This document shows positions 43,301 through 50,652 of a stretch of 64,000 nt of DNA, in pieces. Under the pieces are notes generated by a model. It was not told the origin of the DNA. It saw only the letters and a list, made by a program, of their open reading frames with translations, and searched no databases. Where the stretch lies: positions 165,470-229,469 of the forward strand of contig NMRB01000133.1 in NCBI GenBank assembly GCA_002633025.1. The letters run 5' to 3'. Source of the stretch: Notospermus geniculatus (lineage: Eukaryota > Nemertea > Pilidiophora > Heteronemertea > Lineidae). The position numbers and the translations under genes were made by a program. Within the stretch, counting starts at the first letter, position 1; the number at the start of each line of letters is the position of its first letter.

Positions 43301-46266
43301 CCGCGGCATACAGAGCACCGTGATTGCACAAGGACGGACCAAACCGGCACCATGCTTACCCAAACAGAAGTGATACCGTGTGCAGATAAATGGAACATGC
43401 GGAATGTAACCGCGTTCCGTTTCCGCGATCCGCATTCCGCTTACCGCGTGTCTGGTAAACGTAGCTTTAGGCTTCATTCAATCTGTCTAGGATTTTCAGG
43501 GCTGATGGGATTCAGACTTCCTTGATATCGAGGCAATATTAAATCAATTCATGGCAAGGACAAGAAACAACTGGAATTTTCCTAAGGCCTTATTTCATGG
43601 ATCCAGGTAGCTCCCAGACATCGTTCCCCTCCAATGGCTACAGGAGGATAATATTTCTAGGAAAATAAGACTAACATGCAGAAAAATCAGCATCTTTTTT
43701 GTTGAGTGAACAAGGTAACTTTACCCTGAATGCTATCTTTGAGAGGTTAATATGGTCTTTGACTGCTGTAGGTCCGATTCATTCAGAAAAACATACTGGA
43801 TTCCCTGTCACATAAGAGACAGAAACAGATGTCCCATACAACATGTTCAGCACACTGGGGTCACTAGTCATTAAAACTACTGAAATGAAATTGACATCGC
43901 GGTACTGATCAATTTCCCACACAAAAGGCGTCCATTGTATAGGACCGGGTTTCTGTGTGCTGCCCTCTATCGAAGCTAGGATCCCCAGTGTTAAAACATA
44001 TGCTTTGTCAGACATAAAGCACCGTAAAGGGTCTATATTGNCCGGACAATGCCCCACCCCTTGTAACGTAGGCCCACCCAGAGATTCAGTGGGGGGGGGG
44101 CCATATTCACTGACAACATCATCGACCCTAACGCGTCAAGTCCCTGAGATATCATCCGTAGAAACATACTGAATTCCCAACTCCATTCAACCGGTACAAG
44201 AAGTCATCCCGGTGCAATATGAGCTAACGTCTGGCTTACATTAATTATGTCAATCCCCGGCAGGAAAAATCAATAGTCAGTGCACTACATATTGTATAAT
44301 ATGGCCGCCGCTAACACATGTAGCAACAGGCTGATAGCAACAAAAACATGGAAAAGAGCAGAAAAAGTGCAAATATGATGAAATATTCTGTATCTAGTGA
44401 TCCCCTCCTGATATGAGTGCATTATGTATTTGATTTTTCCATCAGGGCCGAAGCCATAGCATTATTGGCCCTGGTAAGTACGTACGAGGCCATCTCAAGC
44501 TACTCATGTTACTCACTTGGATGGCGTCTTACTTGCATTTGCAAAGACACAAGATACAAGGTACCACGGCTGTACTGTCCCATGCAATGGACGTGAAGAC
44601 CCAGGGAGGTGTATCCCCATTTCGCATACAATTTTTTTTTGGGGGGGGGGGGTTGGTGGTAGAGTGGTAAATTCTCTGGTTCCACTCCTGCCTGGTTTGT
44701 TCCCAGTGGTATAACCCACAACTTAAGCAAGCTCCTCTTTGATTTGCCAACAGAAGATTCTTGGGGATGGCATGTGGACAATGCACTGTTATTTTGTGCC
44801 TGTGGTATGACAAAGCTGGCCATTTAGCAGTCCAAAGCCCCCCCCCCCTCCGCAAAAAAGAGACAACAACGCTGCACATTATTTGTATTTAGGAAAAGAT
44901 GCATTAGATGGTTGCAATGAACACTTCCCGACCCACCCAGCCTCCTCAAGGGTGTCGTTTGTGCTGATGTTGTATGCTAAAAGTGAGAAACGTTTTAGCA
45001 TTATTATGATAAAGAGCGTGCATTTGCTCATAACAAAATTTAACTTGTCCCCAACAGCTGGTAACTGGTTGAGTGTCTCAGCAGATGTTCCTGACAAAAA
45101 AAACATGGCATATGCTGGTGTTTTTATCATCTGTGATAAAAGTTGAGATAAATAGAAATCAAGGAACCGTTAATAAACGGCACACTCACTCGCTGGCAAA
45201 AGTATGTGACAAAAGAGATGTGTGGGTTTATTATGACTGTATTGGAAGGATGTTCCTAGAACCAGCCACAGAAAAGTGGGTCAGGGGTGTGCGTCAAATT
45301 TTAAACAATCCACATGTTTTTACATGCATTTCTACACATTTCACGAACGCATCATGAAAATTGGCAGGTGATACCCCAAGCAGAGAATGTGCTCAAGACA
45401 ATTGCCAGACCTCCAAACCTAACACTGCACATACCGGGTAAAGGGTTAAAGGGGATAGGCCAGACAAACAGACCAAAGGCAATATGAAAAAACAAAAAAA
45501 ACATGGCATATGCTGGTGTTTTTATCATCTGTGATAAAAGTTGAGATAAATAGAAATCAAGGAACCGTTAATAAACGGCACACACGCTTGCAAAAGTATG
45601 TGACAAAAGAGATGCGTGGGTTTATTATGACTACTATTGGAAGGATGTTCCTAGAACCAGCCACAGAAAAGTAGGTCAGAGGAGTGCGTCAAATTTTTAA
45701 CACAATCCACGTTTTTTAAAGGCATTTCCACATATTTCAAGAATGCAGCATGAAAATTGGCAGGTGATACCCTGAGCAGAAAATGTCCTCAACACAACTG
45801 CCAAATCTCCAAACCTAACAGTACACAAAGGGTTAAAGGGATAGGCCAGACAAACAGACCAAAAGCAATATGAAAACCCGAAAATGATAAATTACAAACA
45901 GGCCTACTCAAAACAAACTAAATTCCACCCAAATTACCAACATTCATCATTTCTGTACAAAAGTAATTTAAAGGTACACTGCACTCAACAATTTGCACCC
46001 CTGCCCCTCCAAGACCTTCCTGCCATCCCATTCAAGGCATGACACACAACAAAACGAATTGGTACACAGGACTAGGCCTACTGGCAGCATAGCTTCAACT
46101 ACTTCTCATTCCTGACTTAATGAGAATATAGCATGTATTTTGTTTGATAATAGATTACTATGACAATGGGCCTACAACAATTTCATCCCATAATTAACCT
46201 ACCTGTGTCAGTAATAGCCGTCGCCCCAGAAGTTGTCTCTACGTCTTGTACCTCAGAATCTCCCAT
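28073..46266 (-). CDS. DFR/cinnamoyl-CoA-reductase-like extended SDR, nine exons, 472 residues
   Basis: Exons 46203-46266, 41901-42102, 41129-41307, 40474-40611, 39070-39155, 31716-31836, 30739-30941, 29983-30156 and 28073-28324 join with consistent phase into 1419 bases. The start ATG (AAAATGG context) has an in-frame TAA five codons upstream. The protein shows an NAD(P)-binding Rossmann start TGASGFIASWV (about 26-36), a serine region TSSCVAMS (141-148), the catalytic Tyr-Lys pair YTKSK (Y175, K179) with TLAEKAAWD, and NPGYVLGP (205-212). This is the extended SDR type that includes plant dihydroflavonol 4-reductase and yeast GRE2-like carbonyl reductases; the substrate here is unknown. Residues after ~358 form a basic then acidic Lys/Glu-rich tail of ~115 residues absent from typical ~330-340-residue relatives. 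All eight introns carry or adjoin repeats. Confidence 0.88.
28651..29897. mobile_element. Repeat element with GTGCTCACCTCTGTG start and GAGGTGAGCTAAAA end
   Basis: A long interspersed element starting GGCCAGGGCCATTGTGCTC. It carries TTTTTCAAGATGGC...GGC words four times and TTTGACCTCTGTGACCTTGA near 29516, with CGCCCCCTACAGG near 29664. A GACGACGGA microsatellite (29796-29865) and a terminal CTCACCTCCACAGAGGTGAG hairpin follow. It occupies reductase intron 8. No transposase is visible. Confidence 0.55.
29796..29865 (+). repeat. GACGGACGAC microsatellite
   Basis: An uninterrupted mix of GACGAC and GGACGAC units near the right end of the surrounding element; the element at 4925-5700 ends with the same type of run. 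Confidence 0.8.
29983..30156 (-). CDS. Reductase exon 8
   Basis: Acceptor TTTCTTTCAATTCAG; begins MKEKLEIEPRNFEETLLEM, typical of the SDR C-terminal helix, then a basic run (KKPKPKKEKKKKE) and an acidic stretch. The donor GAT|GTGAGG keeps phase 0. Confidence 0.85.
30294..30412. repeat. Near-perfect long hairpin in a reductase intron
   Basis: Arms of about 57 bp (left includes GGCCTTTCCGTTTGACGGGC; right includes GCCCGTCAAACAGAAAGGCC) meet with almost no loop at GAATTTCTATTG. It is probably a young foldback MITE; it could form a cruciform or a double-stranded RNA stem in the transcript. Confidence 0.75.
30739..30941 (-). CDS. Reductase exon 7
   Basis: Acceptor TTTTCTTTAG; reads GHRHLLVNTNIWLREMAQII and continues with AKEFKPKGY and FDNTR, all family-typical of DFR-like SDRs. 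The donor AGG|GTAGGT gives phase 0. Confidence 0.88.
31363..31625. mobile_element. Double-palindrome TIR element, AAGCCAGCAG ends
   Basis: AAAGCCAGCAGCACACCAGG at the left is inverted as CCTGGTATACTGCTGGCTT at the right. A second inverted pair (GCCACATAGAAAC; GTTTCTATGTGGC) lies inside. Relatives at 63625-63712 and at the right window edge share CAGCACAC and GGCTGGCNNGAAGATNGG words. Confidence 0.6.
31716..31836 (-). CDS. Reductase exon 6
   Basis: Acceptor CTTGCTTTCAG; begins LCRRLLERSMPACPRLNFPV and ends AHIKAMTSEEAAG. VDVRDVALAHIKAM is the conserved DFR-like 'VDVRDVA.AH' segment. Donor CAG|GTAAGT. Confidence 0.9.
32169..32560 (+). mobile_element. Two adjacent tRNA-derived SINE copies (family S3)
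   Basis: GCAGCTACAATATGGCAGAG near 32169 and GCAGCTACTATATGGCACGG near 32408 each precede a tRNA-like head (second: TTATGGCCTAGTGGTTGG). Both then share GAGCTAGAAGTTA and a GTGGATGG...CCGG...CACG segment. The 17690 copy has the same leader. Confidence 0.45.
32841..32919. ncRNA. 33-bp stem, 13-base loop hairpin (function unknown)
   Basis: TGAGAACATCAGGGGTTCTC begins a 33-base arm whose inverse ends CCCCTGATGTTCTCA. The two mismatched positions would be G-U pairs in one transcript orientation. The size resembles a pre-miRNA, but stem perfection also fits a young MITE. It lies in reductase intron 5. Confidence 0.25.
33017..33926. mobile_element. hAT-like element with 8-bp target duplication
   Basis: Termini CAGGGCTGCCAACCC and GGGTTGGCAGCCCT are inverted. 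GGGCTATG flanks both ends (33009-33016 and 33927-33934). Inside are GTGTATTTT repeats, a stretch shared with the CAGGG/5-bp family (AAAAAATGACACCGGAGGCC), and a CCCGTATTT-rich right half with an isolated N at 33836. Transposase is not recognisable. Confidence 0.65.
33935..34170 (-). repeat. Interspersed repeat R (copy 1, inverted)
   Basis: It contains, inverted, the consensus words GATTGCATCATTCTCCAATA, CCCCAGTGTTGGAGAA and GAACGAGAGTTACTC. Copies in + orientation lie at 50263-50494, 53113-53310 and 57822-58046. The right end (GAAGGAATACNTGTG...) abuts the hAT-like element. Stretch 34171-35500 otherwise shows only degenerate GACGTCA-rich debris. Confidence 0.65.
35502..35707. mobile_element. 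MITE with ~50-bp termini, TATCACTCCAAAA ends
   Basis: TATCACTCCAAAAGAGCGCA and GCACCTGACGGTAGATACAG at the left are inverted at the right (CTGTACCTACCGTCAGGTGC; TTTTTTGGAGTGATA). The interior is rich in GACGTC and GACGTGA words. Stretch 35710-36395 after it shows no gene. Confidence 0.75.
36398..36640 (-). mobile_element. tRNA-derived SINE (family S1), head-truncated
   Basis: On the minus strand the body carries CCAGGGCCAATAATGCTATG and ends in an (AAATAC)n-like tail (AGAAATACAAATACAAATAC). Complete relatives at 46858-47092 and 62655-63280 add a tRNA-like head. Confidence 0.65.
36760..37095. mobile_element. CAGGGTTTCCGCC element with 5-bp target duplication (copy 2)
   Basis: Starts CAGTGTTTCCGCCAG and ends CTGGCGGAAACCCTG. 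CCTGG flanks both ends (36755-36759 and 37096-37100). The interior has G/C runs and GTAAAAAATGACTCTGGAGG, shared with 33180 and 47935. It is inserted in a larger repeat that ends with a CTCCCCG...CGGGGAG hairpin near 37591-37629. Confidence 0.8.
37404..37416 (-). promoter_or_regulatory. CTCF-like motif inside a repeat
   Basis: Minus-strand CCACCAGGGGGCG matches the core of the animal CTCF consensus. It lies in a dispersed repeat whose relatives carry CGCCCCCTACAGG (29664) and GGCCACCTGGTGGCC (5056, 27935, 28940). Occupancy is unknown. Confidence 0.3.
38163..38528 (-). mobile_element. TTAA-flanked AGCCCCAC-family element (copy 2, diverged)
   Basis: Inverted relative to 3344. The right end on the minus strand reads AGCTCCTCTGCATTGAATTT and then TACGGTATGTTCAAAGTGTTAGG, partly quoted as TTCAAAGTGTTAGG. 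TTAA flanks at 38159-38162 and 38529-38532. It carries an extra internal segment with GTGGGGTCGAAAATTTGC. Confidence 0.55.
39070..39155 (-). CDS. Reductase exon 5
   Basis: Acceptor TTTGTTTTCAG; after a split Asp reads EEKIELATINPGYVLGPVVN, the conserved NPGYVLGP loop of DFR-like SDRs. Donor GAG|GTAAGT, phase 0. Confidence 0.9.
39339..39463. mobile_element. Palindromic MITE, TTAGGGAGGTTTC ends
   Basis: TTAGGGAGGTTTCGCAAGTG and ACGTTTATCTATTGTTTG are mirrored (CACAATAGATAAACGT; GCTTGTGAAATCTCCCTAA). The 125-bp element splits an older repeat (TGCGAC...TTTTGCT..AGCGG..CACATTT) also seen near 37690 and 62040. Confidence 0.7.
39775..40398 (-). mobile_element. hAT-like element with degenerate BED-like peptide
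   Basis: Termini CAGAGATGCCAACC and GGTTGGCATCTCTG are hAT-like and flanked by the direct repeat GGCCTG. On the minus strand a frame near 40025-39814 contains YLEKYPVLEQSKKDDFHVFC, which recalls the N-terminal zinc-binding region of hAT-derived proteins (KYPWL..S.KG..Y.FCT.C). The second cysteine spacing is degraded. The rest of the transposase is missing, so this is a relic within a reductase intron. Confidence 0.5.
40474..40611 (-). CDS. Reductase exon 4 (catalytic Tyr-Lys)
   Basis: Acceptor GAATTATTTCCAG; reads GLLSTDPEKVFTEEDW and then EMYTKSKTLAEKAAWDYV, which holds the SDR Y-x3-K pair. Donor TCAG|GTATCG. Confidence 0.92.
40744..40975 (-). mobile_element. tRNA-derived SINE (family S1)
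   Basis: It carries the S1 body words (CCAGGGCCAATAATGCTATG on the minus strand) and the region next to the head (AGGTTCGAATCCAGCCCGGG), a good B box. It lies in reductase intron 3. Confidence 0.7.
41129..41307 (-). CDS. Reductase exon 3
   Basis: Acceptor TATTCCATTCCAG; reads AVKGCDYVIHIASPFPNAVP and on to VEGTKNVLKAC and VKRVVLTSSCVAMS. HIASP..., EGT.NVL.AC and TSS are family hallmarks (cofactor-binding strand and active-site serine region). Donor TG|GTAAGT. Confidence 0.92.
41410..41814. mobile_element. TIR element, CTTAACCCCTTTTACA ends
   Basis: CTTAACCCCTTTTACA and TGTAAAAGGGGCTTAG are inverted ends. The ~400-bp interior lacks coding features. It lies in reductase intron 2. Confidence 0.6.
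41901..42102 (-). CDS. Reductase exon 2 (Rossmann dinucleotide-binding motif)
   Basis: Acceptor TTTTTCATTTCAG; begins VCVTGASGFIASWVIKQLQE (TGxxGxxA type) followed by GYRVRGTVRSLENEERL, whose Arg suggests an NADP(H) preference. It ends KLELVEADLLKEDTWG. Donor CC|GTAAGT. Confidence 0.93.
42289..42722. mobile_element. TIR element, GCCACATTATAC ends, in reductase intron 1
   Basis: GTAGCCACATTATACGATTC at the left is inverted as TTGTATAATGTGGCCAG at the right. CAGTCTTGTACGAC/GTCTTACAG-like words repeat inside, so the element is partly built of subrepeats. Confidence 0.6.
43117..43468. mobile_element. TIR element, AAAGCTGCGTTTA ends
   Basis: AAAGCTGCGTTTATTTGACA and GCGGTATAAGCGGAATGCGG at the left are inverted at the right (CCGCATTCCGCTTACCGCG; GTAAACGTAGCTTT). 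Short frames inside are arm artefacts. Stretch 43470-44420 holds no recognised gene; an isolated N is at 44041. Confidence 0.65.
44424..44720 (-). mobile_element. tRNA-derived SINE (family S1), rearranged
   Basis: S1 body (ATAGCATTATTGGCCCTGG at 44457, + strand) and CACTTGGATGG are followed by a divergent right part with a T8G12 run near 44632 and GGTAGAGTGGTAAATTCTC, which may be a different tRNA-like head. Confidence 0.55.
45097..45885 (+). repeat. Tandem duplication, two ~390-bp units
   Basis: Units 45097-45487 and 45493-45885 share ACATGGCATATGCTGGTG, AAACGGCACAC, GAAGGATGTTCCTAGAACC and GGCCAGACAAACAGACC with a few percent divergence. No N separates them. Stretch 45886-46202 has no recognised feature. 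Confidence 0.8.
46203..46266 (-). CDS. Reductase exon 1 (start codon)
   Basis: ATG at 46266 in AAAATGG context, preceded in frame by TAA. It reads MGDSEVQDVETTSGATAITD and reaches the donor CAG|GTAGGT. The last base completes a valine codon with exon 2. Upstream (46267-46850) I see no TATA box or other promoter element. Confidence 0.82.
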
Positions 46267-46857
46267 TTTTGACAGAATTTATGACAATATCTAGAAATCT
46301 GATGAGAATATGAAATATCACGGTATGTCCCAGTAAGAGGTGATACCAATTGTCCAATAGCCAAACAGATGGAGTGAAATCACAACAGATTTGAATTAAA
46401 TCGTCAAATTGGACACTCTCGGCCAGAAATTAATCCAAATTTGGAATATCCTTGATTTCCTGGACAAGCTATCCAATTTTACTGAAAAGATTGTGTAAAA
46501 TTGCTTGAATTGAGATTCCTATCGAAAGTAGCCGTCAAAACCACACCCTTTGATAAGCCTGTCTGTCTGCACTCAGTAATGAGACCGGTCCAGCGAGAAA
46601 TCCAACTGCTTATGAATCACCAACCAGACATGCACAAGATAAACCACAGACAGCACTGCATAAACCATGTAGTTTAACATGGAGAGAGTCAAATGGCTGG
46701 ATACATTAGGAAATGGGGCACCAAATGGGAGATGATCTTTATCACAGCATGGAGGGATTCAGGACATTAAATTCTGGTTAACCCTCGAGGTGCTGGTCTC
46801 AATAAACCAACGTCACTCATGATGGCTTTCATGTTTAGAAATTTTGTCACAATCATG

Positions 46858-47092
46858 TCATCTGTATTAGATTTTTCCGCCAAGGCCGAAGCCATAGCAT
46901 TATTGCCCCTGGTAAGTACGGAAGTACTCATGTTCCTCACTTGGATGGGGTCTTTTACTTGCCCTTGCAACGGCACAAGGTACAAGGCAGGGGTAGGGAT
47001 GATTTATCCCACATGGCCCGGGCTGAATTCGAACCTAGGACCTGCCACTTGCTTAGGGGACGTGATAACCCTAGGCTATGAAGTCATGTCAT
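46858..47092 (-). mobile_element. tRNA-derived SINE (family S1), near complete
   Basis: On the minus strand the head region includes a TAGCCTAGGGTTATCACG A-box-like stretch and AGGTTCGAATTCAGCCCGGG (B box), followed by the S1 body. It lies upstream of the reductase start. Confidence 0.7.
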
Positions 47093-47209
47093 TTGACAGG
47101 ATGACATGAGGTCATGGGACTATAAATCTGAAGACACCATCTGGACTTCTTCAATACATGTAGGGGGACCCAAAGCAAATCCCGACTGCAGTAGGAGTTG
47201 CACTCTGTA

Positions 47210-47386
47210 CAGTGACCCTCCCTTAGCGGACACCTCTGCCAGGAGGACACCTCTCTATTAAGGACACCAAAGTTCAGTCCCAAATTGACCATTTCTATTC
47301 ATTTTGACCTCTGTAATCAGGACACCTCTCAATTAAGGACAACATTTGTCAGTCCCAGAGGTGTCCTTAATAGAGAGGTTCCACTG
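47210..47386. mobile_element. pogo/Tigger-like MITE with TA target
   Basis: Starts CAGTGACCCTCCCTTAGCGG and ends AATAGAGAGGTTCCACTG, flanked by TA at both ends. GGACACCTCT words repeat inside. CAGTGGAACCTC termini resemble the CAGT(T/C)GAACCTC ends of pogo-type Tc1/mariner elements. A copy split by another insertion lies at 21931-22355. Confidence 0.7.
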
Positions 47387-47536
47387 TATTTCGTGAAGAA
47401 TGGTGACCAAGGAAATCAACCCCACAACCTCGAGGTGACAGTTACGTGCATTTCCACTGCACCACTTATGAAATGTAGGAGGAAACCAGAGTATCCAGAA
47501 CACCCAAGACGACAGATGCCAACTGCACAACTGGGA

Positions 47537-47800
47537 CTGTCAGAGTGGTGCAACGGAAACATTGGTGCCTGTCACCTCTGAGGATCCGGGTTGGATCCCC
47601 AACCGGACTCAGTACTCTTGTGATCCAGAGGCTGACACTCTTTGACAGGATCCCCAATCGGACTCAGTACTCTTGTGATCCAGAGGCTGACACTCTTTGA
47701 CAGGATCCCCGATCGGACTCAGTACTCTTGTGATCCAGAGGCTGACACTCTTTGACAGCACAGGTTTTCTCCGGGCACTCCAGTTTCCTCCTGCCGTGCA
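47537..47800 (+). mobile_element. tRNA-derived SINE (family S2) with tandem body repeats
   Basis: Head CTGTCAGAGTGGTGCAACGG with B-box-like CCGGGTTGGATCCCC. The body unit GACTCAGTACTCTTGTGATC ... CTGACACTCTTTGACA occurs three times in tandem at about 47604, 47660 and 47716 (56-bp period). The tail CACTCCAGTTTCCTCCTGCC follows. Confidence 0.7.
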
Positions 47801-47818
47801 TTAAATTTGCCCAATGTT

Positions 47819-48073
47819 CAGGGTTTCCGCCATATTTTTTTCCAGGGTACGACCTGGGGGGGGAGAAAAAAAAATTCAAATTTTTTTTTGAAAAAAATTT
47901 TTTTTGAAAATTTTTTTTCCTGTTAATAATGGCCTCCAGAGTCATTTTTTACACTCTAAAATGCAAAATTAGTCTTCCTTCTGCATGAAAGTTGCATTTG
48001 AAATGTAACAAATTTAAGAAAAACATTACTGAAGTGATTTTTTCAGGGTAAGTACCCTCTGGCGGGGACCCTG
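47819..48073. mobile_element. CAGGGTTTCCGCC element with 5-bp target duplication (copy 3)
   Basis: Starts CAGGGTTTCCGCCATA and ends CTCTGGCGGGGACCCTG. ATGTT flanks both ends (47814-47818 and 48074-48078). The A/T-run interior includes AATGGCCTCCAGAGTCATTT. The second haplotype copy at 50653 begins inside the last 23 bases of this element. Confidence 0.8.
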
Positions 48074-49952
48074 ATGTTGTCTTTACAGCTAATAATGCCA
48101 TATTTGGCGTTCAGCCCTCGATTCAATGTTTCAACAAACAACTAGCTCCCGAGGCAACAAACTGCCTGTTTCGGACAGAATTGAGAATAAAACCGCATCA
48201 TGTGAGATAACAGATGATGGGCCGATGTGACCAGAAACAGTCATGTGATCTTGCATGGCCTGGAGACAACATGGCAGGAGAATTTTGAACATTTCTCTCG
48301 ATGCGACATGAAAATTTAACAGATGTAATCAAATAGTTTGGGGCAAATTTCACAAACAATTGTGTAATGGATTAGTCATTTTGTCAATTATCACCATTAT
48401 TAGAGTGCGTTTCTAGGGGGAGTGTCAGAATGAGAAGGAAAATTAGGACATCGCATAAAGTGATGAAACGCAGTGAAGTGGTTTCATCCAATATCTGATT
48501 TTAAATTATTGATTAGATTGATAAACGAAAGCTATTGGCCAGACACGTCATATAATGTTTTCGATGTACGCTAAATGTTTAGTGGGTTGTCAGATCGGAG
48601 TAGTGAAAAAATGAGCACTACTTCCACGAAAGTTGCAGGTTCAATTCCGTCCCATCTGAGATCCCCATGCTTTGTTAATGAGACTGCATGAGACAGTAGT
48701 GCTTAAAGGGATCCTATAGGCAACTTGCTGTAACTTTACCACAGATGGCGCTAGCAACTGACAACCTACAGATTTTGGTTCAAATGTTGATGTTTAGCAT
48801 ATTTTACTTGCTATACATATCAGAGTTAGATTCTCATGCCAACCGATTGGTGTAATGAACACAACAAAATGCATACGAGGAGGCTGCCTGGTAGAGTCTG
48901 TTTAATACTCTGAGGCCTCTGGCATCACAGTGTGACCTTCAGGCTTTCTTCAAAGGCTCTGGTTTTCTGGTGTATCCTTGGACAAGACACTTTACTCTGA
49001 CTTTGTTGTACGTTGCACATTTTGATGGCCCAAACAGTGACAAAGAGAAAGCATGATTCAGTGACAGCTTACAAACCAGGTAACTGGTGAAGATAGCAAT
49101 ATCCCTTTGTCCTTTGCTATCACTTCAAAACTATGAAATTTCACACCTCAACTTCACAAAAGACAACAACACATGAAGACAAGATCAAGAGCTATCAACT
49201 GGCAACAAAAAGCCTCCTGACAGATAGCAATGGATGTGTCATAGCCAGGTGGAAGGTCTCCGCCATCCAACCCATCTCAACTTGGCTCCACATTTCAACG
49301 AGAAATTGACAAAAGGCATCCCACTGGATGAAATGTATCATGTTCAATTCAGGAGCATCTAAACTGCTACTTCTACAACTAATCCTTCTGCATGCATTTC
49401 AAGTCAACCTTTGGTGAAATTAACATGGACAAGAAGACATGGTGAAACGTACATTGATATCCTGTTTTTTAACAAAAGACACAAAAAGGCAGATTGTTTA
49501 TAGCAAAGTCAGGCAACTAAGATAAACTTGAACAGGTAGAGCTCTTAAATCAGGTACTGCTATCCCCTGAAGGTTTATCAACACCTGGATTGATCGAAGC
49601 CGGAGGGGATCTACCTCATTTTCTTCAGGGTACCCCCAGCTTCTAACCATTGATATCACATTCTAGGGTCCCTTGCCCGACTTCTAAACATCTCCATCTC
49701 TATATTTGGAAGCCAGAGGGGATCTACCTCATTCTTTGGGGTACAATGCCTGCCCCCCAGCTGCAAAACATCGAAATCCCCCATCCCTACTTCTAACCAT
49801 CTCCATATCTTAATTTGCCTATGTTTTCAACCAATATGGATCACTCTGGCTTATTTATTGACAAGCACTTAAAATTACCATACACCAGACCGACTCTCTA
49901 TGATGGGCTGTCGATTGGTTTAATATACATCTCACAACATCAAGGTTCAGGG

Positions 49953-50127
49953 GCGGATCCAAGATTTGGGAAAAGAAGGGGCGCCCTGTGCTAGGAACAT
50001 TGAAAAGTGCAGTAATTTCAATGATTTGCACCAAATTCCAGAATTTCACAGTCGATTTTACAGACTAGTTGGCCAAAAGGGGAGGCGTGTCCCGGGGTGC
50101 CGCCGTCTGGATCCGCGCCTGTATAAC
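49953..50127. mobile_element. GGATCC-type hAT-like MITE
   Basis: CAGGGGCGGATCCAAGATTT at the left and GTCTGGATCCGCGCCTG at the right are inverted. The duplicate is at 52503-52678 and a diverged relative at 20455-20636. Confidence 0.65.
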
Positions 50128-50494
50128 AGCACATTCTACCTTGTCACTTAACTTGTCACCCGGAAAGCCAAGGTCAGGGGTTCATTCTCAGTGAGACTGA
50201 GGGGAATTCACAACCTAGGCCAAGCAACAAAATACCAGTGGTCAACCAACACTTTAAGGGTCACAAAATTGCCACTTTTTGTCGATAGCTGGCGCCACCG
50301 GCAGTGATTGCATCATTCTCCAATGTCATAGTTTTGCCTTCTACCCCAGTGTTGGAGAATGTATGATTACAATACAATCGATACGTGGATACCCTAGGAA
50401 CGAGAGTTACTCTACATGGGCGAGGTTGATAAGCGGTAGTTTAACAACATTGTCAATAGAGGTCTCCCTCAATGCGGGTACATTTAGCGCACTA

Positions 50495-50651
50495 CACAGG
50501 CAAAAATGTCCGCTACAAATCCTATATAGAAAATGGCCCTATATAGGTTTTGTATAGGTTTTTCATAAATCCTATATAGGCTTTTGCCCTATATAGGAAT
50601 TTCGTCATCAACCTACACTAATTCTATATAGATTTTTTATAGGATTTATAT
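50495..50651. mobile_element. TA-flanked transposon, left part (right part at 54149-54379)
   Basis: Begins CACAGGCAAAAATGTCCGCT after TA, then CTATATAGG words. The right part (54149-54379) ends AGCGGACACTTTTGCCTGTG followed by TA. The other haplotype keeps the empty site GCGCACTATAGGGAAGG at 53292-53308, so the target duplication is TA. Confidence 0.7.
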
Positions 50652-50652
50652 N
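50652..50652. other. Single N at a duplication boundary
   Basis: The base before it is inside the TA-flanked transposon and the base after it corresponds to 48051. It is therefore a join, not a miscalled base. The counterpart join is at 54148. Confidence 0.8.

Larger units (their letters stand above)
48051..50651 (+). repeat. Large duplication, left part of haplotype 1
   Basis: About 2.44 kb (48051-50492) is nearly identical to 50653-53297. It contains no gene. It includes a tRNA-like SINE head (48585-48665, GTCAGATCGGAGTAGTG and GGTTCAATTCC) and the GGATCC MITE 49953-50127. Repeat R lies at 50263-50494, and the left part of a transposon begins at 50495. Confidence 0.85.
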
